From an uncultured Ruminococcus sp. (lineage in GTDB: Bacteria; Bacillota; Clostridia; Oscillospirales; Acutalibacteraceae), in assembly GCA_902803585.1 (NCBI GenBank), contig CADCQO010000010.1:1-7647 (forward strand): a stretch of 7,647 nt of DNA, written 5' to 3'. Position numbers and translations under genes: made by a program. Below the pieces are notes generated by a model. That model searched no databases and was not told where the DNA came from. It saw nothing but the letters and a program-made list of their open reading frames with translations. Shown one piece after another: positions 1 to 6,502 of the stretch (positions within the stretch are counted from its first letter, which is position 1; every line of letters starts with the position of its first letter).

Positions 1-1094
1 ATGTCGTTATCGGCCGTCAGTTCAACCTGTACTTTGTAAAAATATCTGTAATAGATTTTTTCATGCGTCTGATTGAGATTGTCTATGCCATTGCCCGTAT
101 TATCTGTCTGTGTGAGTGTGTAAGAAGATACCAGCTGTCCGTTTGCATCAAAATACTTATCGTACAGGCTTCTGCCATTACCGGCATTTTTGAAGTCGGA
201 TTTCTCAAAGCCCTCCGGAGAATGCTGTTCTGTCAATCCAGTTACTTTAATAGTAAGATTGGTTTCGGATTCATCATAGTTTGAAACAGCAACTGTATAA
301 GTTTCTCCGATAACGCCATTCTGAGCTTTTTCGTTCTCCAGAATTTCTGTTATATCATAGTCCGATATTGCACCTGGTTCAAATGCTGGCAGCGTTTGTC
401 CGGACGTTTCAGTGGTCATCTTGATTTCCATGTTTTCCATAATGCGGATCATTTCGTTGTAATCAGGGGCAAAGTATCTGTTGTTGGATTTTTCACCAGA
501 AAATACGCATCTCAGTACAATATTTTCTTCCTCGAAATACTCGGTGACAATATAACAGATATGGTCGTTGGATTCTGAAGTTTTTTGTGTAGAGATAACT
601 GCTTTATGGCCCTTGAATTCCCTTTCCTCACTCTTAATGACATAAGTTTCGGTTTTGTTGTAGTCTTTGGCCTCGAAAAGTGTTGCCTCAAAGTACCAGT
701 TGTCACTGTATATATTGTTGTTAAAGTAATAAGATGCACCGCCGACGCCGCCTTGTTGTACAAAACCTGTCGGGAGGTAGTGGGCAAGAATCTCTGCTTC
801 ATAGGTATGCACAGCCATTTCTTCGGCAGCGGCAGAGCTTTCTGTTGTGATATTTACGCCGTAATTTCCTACCTGACGGGAGAACAGCCCGAAAAATCCG
901 GTTGCAGCAGCAACAGTTGTTGTGCCGATAGCCGTAATGAGTGCGCATACAAGTACTGTTTTCATGATTCTTTTTCCTGCTGTATGCTTTGCAGCCTTTT
1001 TATCGTCCAGATGGTACAGGACATTCATAACGCTGTGATGGAATTCATCTGAGGGTTTGCCGTAAATTGTTTTGAGATCTTCTTTTTTCATCAT
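1..1094 (-). CDS. Membrane anti-sigma-like protein with DUF4367-type extracellular domain (partial, C-terminus beyond window)
   Basis: Reading from an ATG at 1094, the minus strand stays open for 364 codons to the window edge, so the C-terminus is missing. A purine-rich site (AAAGGA) lies 7 nt before the start. A second ATG follows directly at 1091. The protein has a charged cytoplasmic N-terminus (residues 1-45, with DEFHHSVMNVL at 17-27), one hydrophobic segment (about 46-70) and a long polar region. The stretch from YLPTGF (106-111) to about residue 224 has the layout of DUF4367 domains found on anti-sigma factors of Clostridia: YxPxGF near the start, alternating strands, and a final helix with an I/M-E-N-M-E-I pattern. 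From family knowledge, such proteins hold an ECF sigma factor at the membrane until an envelope signal arrives. No sigma gene lies upstream, because the neighbour is divergent; any partner would have to be downstream, outside the window. Topology is clear, but the anti-sigma role is inferred. Confidence 0.8.
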   Translation of the reverse strand, partial: MMKKEDLKTIYGKPSDEFHHSVMNVLYHLDDKKAAKHTAGKRIMKTVLVCALITAIGTTTVAAATGFFGLFSRQVGNYGVNITTESSAAAEEMAVHTYEAEILAHYLPTGFVQQGGVGGASYYFNNNIYSDNWYFEATLFEAKDYNKTETYVIKSEEREFKGHKAVISTQKTSESNDHICYIVTEYFEEENIVLRCVFSGEKSNNRYFAPDYNEMIRIMENMEIKMTTETSGQTLPAFEPGAISDYDITEILENEKAQNGVIGETYTVAVSNYDESETNLTIKVTGLTEQHSPEGFEKSDFKNAGNGRSLYDKYFDANGQLVSSYTLTQTDNTGNGIDNLNQTHEKIYYRYFYKVQVELTADND

Positions 1095-1124
1095 AATACA
1101 ATCCTTTCTTTATAGCGTGTTCCG

Positions 1125-1156
1125 GAAACGCTTTATTGGTTCTTTCAAACCGTTTC
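1125..1156. repeat. Dyad GAAACG/CGTTTC in the divergent intergenic region
   Basis: GAAACG (1125-1130) is repeated inverted as CGTTTC (1151-1156), and a nested GGTT/AACC pair (1138-1141, 1148-1151) lies inside. It sits 31-62 bp upstream of the anti-sigma-like start, in its probable promoter or 5' UTR. It could be a regulator site or an RNA hairpin. An 8-bp palindrome, CCGATCGG, lies nearby at 1179-1186. I found no convincing sigma-A promoter for the minus-strand gene here, so its promoter may be of another sigma class. Confidence 0.4.
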
Positions 1157-1227
1157 ATACATTAGAGCATTTACAGAGCCGATCGGTTCATTTATTCTGA
1201 AAAGAATTTTTTTGGGGGAAAAGGCTG

Positions 1228-1256
1228 TTGCAAAGCAGGTCCAAAAGTTATATTAT
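1228..1256 (+). promoter_or_regulatory. Predicted promoter of the S66 peptidase gene
   Basis: TTGCAA (1228-1233) and TATTAT (1251-1256) are separated by 17 bp. The -10 region is the run TATTATAAT, so an overlapping TATAAT (1254-1259) is also possible, though its -35 would be poorer. Transcription would begin near 1263-1266, giving a leader of about 25 nt. Confidence 0.5.
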
Positions 1257-1289
1257 AATGCCTGAAAAACAACAAAGGAGATGTTACAC

Positions 1290-2159
1290 ATGACAAGAAA
1301 AGCGATGTTTGTGTGCTGTTCGGACACAAGACCCGAAACAGACAAAACAATCATTATAGAAGCGGCACGAAAGCTGAACGCAATGGGAGTGGAAACCCGA
1401 TTTGCCGGAAATGTTTTCAGCCGGTGCTATACAGATGCCTGTACAAGAGCGTATAAACTTATGGAAGCGTTTTCCGATCCCGAAGTGACAGATATCTTTG
1501 ATATTTCAGGGGGAGATACTGCCAACGGTATTCTTTCCTATCTGGATTATGAAGCAATCAGAAACAGTCGTGCTGTATTCTGGGGATACAGTGATCTGAC
1601 TGCTGTTATCAATGCTATATACACCCTTAGCCGCAAGCAGTCCTTTCTCTATCAGATTAAAAATATCTGCGGCAGCTTTCAGGAAAGGCAGACCGCCTGC
1701 CTCAGAGAATATATTTCGGGTACAAACGACACACTTATCCGCCCATGCTGCCGCTTCATCAATGGAAGCAGCATGAGTGGCACGCTCATAGGCGGAAATG
1801 TCCGATGTTTGCTGAAACTGGCAGGTACACGCTATATGCCCGAAGCAGAAGGAGCAGTTCTTTTGTTAGAAGCGATGGGCGGGAAAGCCGAAAGAATCCG
1901 TTCTTATGCTGACCAGCTTTTACAAATGGGAATTCTTACCGAAGTCAGCGGCATTATTTTAGGGACGTTTACGGAGGCTGAAAAAAACAGTCTGCACTCT
2001 GCCGCTGAAGAAATTTTTCTGGATATTACAAAAGCCCGTGTGCCCATCGTCCGAACACCTGAAATCGGTCATGCTCCGGACAGCAAGGCAGTGATTGTCG
2101 GCAGAAAAATAACAGTAAAACAGGGGCCGCCGCATTTTCATTATCAAGAGGATTTGTAG
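1290..2159 (+). CDS. S66-family serine peptidase (LD-carboxypeptidase / MccF-like)
   Basis: This 289-aa protein is a peptidase of family S66. That family includes cytoplasmic LD-carboxypeptidases (LdcA), which trim the terminal D-Ala from recycled murein tetrapeptides, and MccF, which cleaves microcin C-type peptide-nucleotide antibiotics. The three catalytic elements are visible in the expected order and spacing: nucleophile Ser101 in WGYSDLT, Glu194 in LLLEAMGG, and His261 in GHAPDSKAVIVG. Family motifs SGGDTAN (73-79) and GGNVRCLLKLAGT (168-180) are also present. There is no signal peptide, so it should act in the cytoplasm. I chose the ATG at 1290 because AAAGGAG (1274-1280) sits 9 nt upstream. 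An in-frame ATG at 1281 directly abuts that Shine-Dalgarno site and cannot use it. The gene appears to be alone in its transcript. The family is secure, but murein recycling and antibiotic immunity cannot be told apart from sequence alone. Confidence 0.9.
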   Translation: MTRKAMFVCCSDTRPETDKTIIIEAARKLNAMGVETRFAGNVFSRCYTDACTRAYKLMEAFSDPEVTDIFDISGGDTANGILSYLDYEAIRNSRAVFWGYSDLTAVINAIYTLSRKQSFLYQIKNICGSFQERQTACLREYISGTNDTLIRPCCRFINGSSMSGTLIGGNVRCLLKLAGTRYMPEAEGAVLLLEAMGGKAERIRSYADQLLQMGILTEVSGIILGTFTEAEKNSLHSAAEEIFLDITKARVPIVRTPEIGHAPDSKAVIVGRKITVKQGPPHFHYQEDL

Positions 2160-2206
2160 AGAAAGCGCAGATGTTAGCAGTGTGAAGTTTGCGCACAGCT
2201 CAGGGT

Positions 2207-2236
2207 TTGACAAGCCTGTTGGATTTGTGGCATAAT
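2207..2236 (+). promoter_or_regulatory. Predicted promoter of the antiporter gene
   Basis: A perfect TTGACA (2207-2212) is followed after 18 bp by CATAAT (2231-2236). Transcription from about 2243 would give a 5' leader of roughly 120 nt. That leader contains a short TCTGC-TTT-GCAGA hairpin near 2320-2335 and an open, coding-like frame (see findings). Confidence 0.6.
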
Positions 2237-2365
2237 AGAGCGGGCTGCGGCAGTAAGGCAACCTTCTGGAGAAAATATTGACGAAGCCATTACCGAAAAG
2301 GAAACCGATATAAGTGCGTTGTCTGCTTTGCAGAATGACAGCGGCACAGAGGGGGAAGATAGATT

Positions 2366-3550
2366 GTGTTATTAAGCATTGCTCTCATTATAGGAGTAGG
2401 GCTGCTGTTAGGCGGGATTTGTCAGAAAATCCGCTTTCCCGCCTTATTTGGTATGATTATAGGGGGCATTCTTATCGGGCCTTATGCGCTCAACCTGATA
2501 GACAGCAGTATACTCAGCATTTCATCGGATATTCGGAGCATTGCCCTGATGATTATTTTGATACGGGCGGGACTGAAGTTAGAAATTTCCGACTTGAAGA
2601 AAGTAGGCAGACCTGCTGTACTGATGTGTTTTTTGCCGGCTTGTTTTGAAATAGCAGGAATGATGATTCTCGCACCCGCTCTGATGGGAATGTCCGTGCT
2701 GGACGCTGCCATTATGGGAGCAGTTGTCGGGGCAGTATCGCCAGCGGTTATCGTTCCCAGAATGATCAGACTGATAGACGAAAGGTGCGGAACGGAAAAG
2801 GGAATTCCTCAGATGATACTGGCAGGTGCATCGGCAGATGATGTTTTTGTGATCGTACTGTTTACGACGTTCACAAGTCTGGCGCAGGGTGGGAGCTTTT
2901 CTGTTATGAATATCGTCAATATTCCTGTTTCTATTATACTGGGAGCTGTAGTTGGCATATTGTCAGGGGTGCTGTTTGCATGGACAGCGAATAAAATAAA
3001 AATCGACCCTACTGTGCAGGTCATGCTTTTGCTGATGTTGGTATTCTTTCTGCATACCATCGAGGATAAATTTTCTGCTGTCGTGCCGTTTGCCTCATTG
3101 ATTGCGGTCATGTGTACAGGCATCGGTATAAAAAGAAAGTCCGGCAGTCTTGCAGTAAGACTGTCGGATCAGTTCAATTCATTATGGAAAATGGCAGAAG
3201 TGTTCTTATTTGTTCTGGTAGGGGCATCTGTCGCCATAGATAGTATACATCGTGCGGGGACAGCATCGGTTGTTTTGCTGTCAGGGGTGCTTGTTTTCAG
3301 AATGGCAGGTGTATTTGTCTGCCTGCTTTTCACGAAGCTGAATGTAAAGGAAAGGCTGTTTTGCATGATTGCCTACACGCCAAAAGCAACTGTACAGGCG
3401 GCTATCGGAGGATTGCCTCTGGCAATGGGAATGCCCTGCGGAGAAATTATTCTGACAATATCGGTCATTGCAATCCTGCTGACAGCTCCGCTTGGTGCTT
3501 TTGGTATTGATCTAACATACAAAAAGCTATTGGAAACGTCACGGGAATAA
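2366..3550 (+). CDS. Cation/proton antiporter (Na+/H+ exchanger family, CPA type)
   Basis: This is a 394-aa, very hydrophobic protein of the sodium/hydrogen exchanger superfamily, predicted to swap Na+ or K+ for H+ across the cytoplasmic membrane. Visible family marks are the IRAGL motif (66-70), GAVSPAVIVP (122-131), the acidic pair in GASADDV (154-160; the two Asp are the expected ion-binding residues), Arg312 in a late helix, and YTPKATVQAA (337-346), typical of CPA transporters. Helices fill nearly the whole length. The protein ends just after the last one, so it lacks the C-terminal TrkA/RCK nucleotide-binding domain of KefB-type members. The start is GTG at 2366, behind AGGGGGAAG (2350-2358); a TAG at 2360-2362 closes the frame upstream, so no earlier start is possible. 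Its stop lies 6 bp from that of the convergent esterase. The fold is secure, but ion specificity is unknown. Confidence 0.9.
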   Translation: MLLSIALIIGVGLLLGGICQKIRFPALFGMIIGGILIGPYALNLIDSSILSISSDIRSIALMIILIRAGLKLEISDLKKVGRPAVLMCFLPACFEIAGMMILAPALMGMSVLDAAIMGAVVGAVSPAVIVPRMIRLIDERCGTEKGIPQMILAGASADDVFVIVLFTTFTSLAQGGSFSVMNIVNIPVSIILGAVVGILSGVLFAWTANKIKIDPTVQVMLLLMLVFFLHTIEDKFSAVVPFASLIAVMCTGIGIKRKSGSLAVRLSDQFNSLWKMAEVFLFVLVGASVAIDSIHRAGTASVVLLSGVLVFRMAGVFVCLLFTKLNVKERLFCMIAYTPKATVQAAIGGLPLAMGMPCGEIILTISVIAILLTAPLGAFGIDLTYKKLLETSRE

Positions 3551-3556
3551 AAAGGA

Positions 3557-4372
3557 TTATCCGGAACAGCATGAAAGGAAAATATGGATAAAATCCCTGA
3601 ATCTGTTTTCCCATGCCGACTCATGGTGAGGCTGCTCCGGCATAACGGACTTTTTTATTCTGTCAAGCAGACATTGTTCTTCAAGAATACCGCACAGCCA
3701 TTCAAAATCACGGGCGATTTCCTGTTCCAGTCCGTCAGCACCGCCTGTATACATATAGAGAAAGGGAATCTGGTCTTTGTCTGCGGTTTTGGAACGGATC
3801 CATCGTTCCAGACCGCTTTTTTCATACATCATCAAAGCAGGGGAAAATACCCCGCCCATAGAAAATTTATCCTGATGACTCAATACCGTAAAGAATGACT
3901 GCAAACCGCCTGATGAGCTTCCGCAAAAGGCGGTATATTTTTTGCCTGTTTTAACGGGAAACTGTGATTCGACCGCAGGCATTACCGTATTGATCACAAA
4001 GTCATCGAATATTTCACCTTGTGGAGAGAGTGCGTTTTTGAGTTCTTCAGGCATATCAGGAGGAAAAACAAGGTCACTCATAGTAACAGGAGTCAGTTCG
4101 GAGGTGCGTTCCATAGGGGATCCGTCATTATGGATACCAACGATTACAGCGGCACGTCCCGTAAGGTTCTGTTCATCAAGAACCGCTTTATCGGCGTACC
4201 AGCTGCCGAACTGGCCTCTTTCCGGTTCAAATTCAAACAAATTCTGTCCGTCCGTCATGTAAATAACGGGAAATGTTTCACCTTCCTCGTGTGCAGGAAC
4301 ATAAACACGGACAGTTTTACTGCCCTTGCCGGCGTAAGGGAGGGAAAGCACAGCAATTTTTTCGTTTACCAT
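3557..4372 (-). CDS. Putative esterase, alpha/beta hydrolase (enterochelin-esterase-like, PF00756 type)
   Basis: This 271-aa alpha/beta hydrolase belongs to the putative-esterase group that includes enterochelin esterase, S-formylglutathione hydrolase and feruloyl or acetyl-xylan esterases. Landmarks are the N-terminal YVPAHEEG...FPVIYMTDGQN strand-loop (24-44), the nucleophile elbow GSSSGG with Ser153, a likely acid around Asp213 in TGGADG, and His249 in PHHESAWENRF, matching the family's H-x-E-x-x-W ending. No signal peptide is present, so it should be cytoplasmic, and there is no attached carbohydrate-binding or dockerin module. It is the second gene of an operon. Its Shine-Dalgarno site AAGGAAG directly follows the stop of the LRR gene, and only 13 bp separate the two coding regions. 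The substrate is not evident. No strong terminator is visible after its stop. Confidence 0.88.
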   Translation of the reverse strand: MVNEKIAVLSLPYAGKGSKTVRVYVPAHEEGETFPVIYMTDGQNLFEFEPERGQFGSWYADKAVLDEQNLTGRAAVIVGIHNDGSPMERTSELTPVTMSDLVFPPDMPEELKNALSPQGEIFDDFVINTVMPAVESQFPVKTGKKYTAFCGSSSGGLQSFFTVLSHQDKFSMGGVFSPALMMYEKSGLERWIRSKTADKDQIPFLYMYTGGADGLEQEIARDFEWLCGILEEQCLLDRIKKSVMPEQPHHESAWENRFRDFIHIFLSCCSG

Positions 4373-4385
4373 CGATATCTTCCTT

Positions 4386-5780
4386 TCATGTTGCTTTGAG
4401 GGTAAGTGTTCTGACGGCCACCTTGTTCAGGGCATCTTTCACACGCACCTTGATATAGTAAGTGGTGGCGGTTTTGGGAGTAATGGTCAGGGTACCGGCG
4501 GTGCTGTAATCCATCAGAGTTGTCCACTTGGCATCAGCTGCTTTTCGTGAGGAAATATAGTATTGATATCCGCTGCCGCCGCCGATAGCCTGACAAAGAA
4601 CCTTTACCGGCTGACCGACCTTGACAGATGTCGTACTCAGTCTGGATTTGTTGGCAAGAGGGGCAGCATTGACTTGTACGCTGTATTCCGTCTGCGTGAT
4701 TCTGTTTGCAGCATCTTTGACTTTAACAAGGATTGTATATCGTCCGGCAGTTTTGGGAATAAATTGTACGTTGGAGTTAGGCGAGAAATTCTGTGCGGTT
4801 ATCCAACTGTCATTCTGTGAAAAGCGATAATAGACCGCAAACTGATAAGGGGCTATTCCGTCAATTGCTTTAGCCTTGATCGTGACCGTTTCGCCTACCT
4901 TGACAACAGGTGTCATGACCGTAGAAAGACTGAGTGCAGGTGCAGGCTGAGAAGAGAAGGGGATACCTGTCTGTTTGGAAAAAGTTTCTGCGGTACTGCC
5001 TTTCTGACCGTAGAGTGTCAGTTTACTGCATTCATCAAAAGCGATTTTGTCAATATAAGCGGAGGTATTGGTAACAGTAACATTTGTCAGCTGACGACAG
5101 CCGCAGAAAGCAAGGCCATAAATGTGCTGTACACTTTGAGGAAGGAACACGCTGACAAGAGAAGTACAGCGTCCGAAAGCATTTGCATAGATTTCCTTCA
5201 TACCAGACGGAAGCTTGATGCAGCGAAGGGAAGAACAGCCTTCAAACATAGAGAAATCCAGAATGGTGATTTTTGAAGGAATAACAACGCTCTTCAAAGC
5301 ACTGCATCCGGAAAAGGCGTATTTTTTCAGGGTAGTAAGGGTTTCCGGCAAGGTAATAGATGTGATGCTTTTACAGCCGTTAAAAGCCCCTGTGCCTATT
5401 TCGGTGATATATTTCGGCATGGTTACCTTTGTGAGTTTGGTACAGTAAGCAAATGTGTTGAACCCGATTTTCTTTACCGTGTCCGGCATAACGATTTCTG
5501 TCAGGGTGTCAGATTCCTGAAAGACACCCTGACCAAGAGCCGAAACAACTTTTCCGTCAATTTTGTCAGGTATGGTAACTTTTCCTCCCTGACCGGAATA
5601 GGCGGTAATTGTCAATGTACCGTCCTGATTCACAGTATATTGATAGCTGCCCGTTACGGTCTGGACTGCTGATGTGGAGGCTGCGGCAGCAGAAACTGAT
5701 GAAACAGGTAAAGCTGTTCCGCCCAGCATCAAAGCAGATAAGGATAGAGCAAGAATTTTGCGGCAAACTGACTCTTTCAT
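4386..5780 (-). CDS. Secreted BspA-type leucine-rich-repeat protein with two C-terminal beta-sandwich modules
   Basis: This 464-aa exported protein starts with a signal peptide: basic KESVCRK, a hydrophobic core to about residue 22, and cleavage probably near the Ala-rich stretch SAAAAS at 30-35. A short beta region (44-80, with YTVNQDGTLTITAYSG) leads into about eight LRR_5-type repeats of 23 residues (about 83-265), each with the pattern AFxxCxxLxxVxxPxxxxxI. They end in a cap of the LYGQKGSTAE type. Two related modules of about 85 residues follow (286-370 and 380-463), both running LSTxxxxVKVGxxV to PKTAxxYxIxVxVKDA, so they arose by internal duplication and resemble Ig-like or triple-tyrosine domains. 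No LPxTG, dockerin or S-layer anchor is seen, so it is probably released or loosely held. Such proteins bind host, mucus or polysaccharide surfaces. Start ATG 5780 has GGAGGG 6 nt upstream. Confidence 0.92.
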   Translation of the reverse strand: MKESVCRKILALSLSALMLGGTALPVSSVSAAAASTSAVQTVTGSYQYTVNQDGTLTITAYSGQGGKVTIPDKIDGKVVSALGQGVFQESDTLTEIVMPDTVKKIGFNTFAYCTKLTKVTMPKYITEIGTGAFNGCKSITSITLPETLTTLKKYAFSGCSALKSVVIPSKITILDFSMFEGCSSLRCIKLPSGMKEIYANAFGRCTSLVSVFLPQSVQHIYGLAFCGCRQLTNVTVTNTSAYIDKIAFDECSKLTLYGQKGSTAETFSKQTGIPFSSQPAPALSLSTVMTPVVKVGETVTIKAKAIDGIAPYQFAVYYRFSQNDSWITAQNFSPNSNVQFIPKTAGRYTILVKVKDAANRITQTEYSVQVNAAPLANKSRLSTTSVKVGQPVKVLCQAIGGGSGYQYYISSRKAADAKWTTLMDYSTAGTLTITPKTATTYYIKVRVKDALNKVAVRTLTLKAT

Positions 5781-5815
5781 ATTGATCCCTCCATAAAAAT
5801 ATGTTTCCTGTTATC

Positions 5816-5844
5816 ATTATAACGATAAGAACAGATACCGTCAA
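5816..5844 (-). promoter_or_regulatory. Strong predicted promoter of the LRR-esterase operon
   Basis: Read on the minus strand, TTGACG (5844-5839) and TATAAT (5821-5816) are exactly 17 bp apart. The predicted transcription start lies near 5809, giving a leader of about 28 nt that contains the GGAGGG Shine-Dalgarno site (5792-5787). It should drive both the LRR and esterase genes. Confidence 0.75.
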
Positions 5845-6022
5845 CCATTCTATGGGCAAAATTTTACAGACTGAATTTGGGCATCTTTTGGCAAGAAGCT
5901 GAAAATTTGTTTTTTTGAAAAAAGGAAAAAAATTTTTTATAAATTCTCATAATATAAAGATAAAATTTTCGTTTATCATTAAATAGCGAAAAACAGTGGC
6001 GTTTCGGTGGCACATGAAGTAG

Positions 6023-6028
6023 TATAAT
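6023..6028 (+). promoter_or_regulatory. Candidate -10 element for the DUF6514-like gene
   Basis: A perfect TATAAT lies at 6023-6028, but no good -35 hexamer is found 16-18 bp upstream, where the sequence is CGTTTC-like. Transcription from here would begin near 6035, exactly at the left arm of the leader hairpin. Either an activator or the upstream TTGAAA/TATAAA pair may be needed. Confidence 0.4.
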
Positions 6029-6034
6029 AGTCAA

Positions 6035-6077
6035 GCAGAAGGGGTCAGAGAAAGGGCTGACGGAGGAAACCTTCTGT
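6035..6077 (+). promoter_or_regulatory. Structured 5' leader (two nested stems) of the DUF6514-like gene
   Basis: CAGAAGG (6036-6042) pairs perfectly with CCTTCTG (6070-6076), and a G-U pair can extend it. Inside, GTCAG (6044-6048) pairs with CTGAC (6057-6061). The unpaired stretch 6062-6069 contains GGAGG, a full Shine-Dalgarno-like motif. It does not match any riboswitch class I could recall. It may be a translational switch, an mRNA-stabilising 5' hairpin, or a leader for a small ORF starting at GTG 6076. Confidence 0.5.
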
Positions 6078-6127
6078 GTATTTAGGGATAAAAGAAAAAA
6101 GGAACGAAGAACAGGAGTTGTGTGAAG

Positions 6128-6412
6128 ATGAGAAGTACAGCATTAAAAATGGATCCGAATGTTTTGACTGAACGCTACAAATGCGATATTACGGAATCGT
6201 GGGTGATTGTGGAAGGGGGAATGTGCGTAAAAATGTATGGTTTGCATCTGTATAATGAATGTCCTTTTCTGGCAAAACAAAAGGGGGAATCTTGCAGAGT
6301 AGACAATATTTCCGATGAGTATGAAGAGGTATGTGCACTGAAACGTGTGATAGAAGAGATGGATGTGTATCCGGTACACCTCAAAGATATTCTTGAAGAT
6401 TATTTTTCCTGA
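6128..6412 (+). CDS. Small DUF6514-like protein of unknown function
   Basis: This is a 94-aa soluble protein. The layout resembles the DUF6514 family of small Clostridia proteins: a central YGLHLY segment (37-42), VDNISDEYEEV (58-68) that looks like the start of a helix, and a C-terminal YPVHLKDILEDYF helix (81-93) matching the family's typical ending. It has no signal peptide, membrane segment or catalytic motif. Three Cys (33, 45, 56) and a fourth at 69 are scattered and form no obvious metal site. I chose ATG 6128, 10 nt after AGGAG (6113-6117). An in-frame GTG at 6122 would add two residues but has only 4 nt spacing. It is transcribed alone or reads through toward the regulator, since no terminator follows its stop. 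The family assignment is from memory of the pattern; the function is unknown. Confidence 0.75.
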   Translation: MRSTALKMDPNVLTERYKCDITESWVIVEGGMCVKMYGLHLYNECPFLAKQKGESCRVDNISDEYEEVCALKRVIEEMDVYPVHLKDILEDYFS

Positions 6413-6425
6413 TTGGCAATATGGC

Positions 6426-6454
6426 TTGACATGTACGAAAAAGTAAGGTATACT
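6426..6454 (+). promoter_or_regulatory. Strong predicted promoter of the SARP-like regulator
   Basis: A perfect TTGACA (6426-6431) and TATACT (6449-6454) are 17 bp apart, with the -35 only 13 bp after the preceding stop codon. The transcription start is predicted near 6461, at the first base of the dyad described below. Confidence 0.75.
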
Positions 6455-6461
6455 TGTAAAA

Positions 6462-6485
6462 AAAGTGAATGATTTTATTCACTTT
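6462..6485. repeat. Perfect 9-bp inverted repeat at the predicted mRNA 5' end
   Basis: AAAGTGAAT (6462-6470) is inverted as ATTCACTTT (6477-6485) around a 6-nt spacer, GATTTT. It lies between the promoter and the Shine-Dalgarno site GAGGGGGG (6491-6498). As DNA it is a good operator for a dimeric regulator, possibly the gene's own product. As RNA it is a 5'-terminal hairpin. On the minus strand it is followed by a T run, but no minus-strand gene would need a terminator there. Confidence 0.65.
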
Positions 6486-6502
6486 CAAAAGAGGGGGGTT
6501 GT

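Larger units (their letters stand above)
5845..6127. other. AT-rich divergent intergenic region
   Basis: This stretch separates the LRR operon from the DUF6514-like gene and holds no long reading frame. Positions 5905-5985 are very AT-rich with runs of A and T (for example 5931-5938), which could bend DNA or act as UP elements. A plus-strand TTGAAA-17-TATAAA match (5915-5943) falls in it but may reflect base composition only. The right part contains a -10 element and a structured leader, listed separately. Confidence 0.5.

Noticed and set aside
585..1052. Plus-strand open frame of 155 codons
   Set aside because: It lies wholly antisense to the anti-sigma-like gene, which has a clear signal/domain layout and Shine-Dalgarno site. 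The plus-strand frame is Cys-rich and has no recognisable domain.
2163..2196. GCGCA/TGCGC inverted repeat after the peptidase gene
   Set aside because: The stem is only 5 bp, the loop is long and no T run follows, so it is not supported as a terminator.
2314..2649. Plus-strand open frame of 111 codons overlapping the antiporter
   Set aside because: It is an alternative frame of the antiporter coding region with arginine- and cysteine-rich composition and no Shine-Dalgarno support.
3613..3656. Possible terminator for the antiporter (ATGCCG/CGGCAT, TCCG-6-CGGA, then six T)
   Set aside because: The longer stem is separated from the T run by 7 nt, the stem next to the T run has only 4 bp, and the site lies inside the esterase coding region.
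6008..6030. TGGCAC as a sigma-54 -24 element
   Set aside because: No TTGC-type -12 element follows at the required spacing; a TATAAT does instead.
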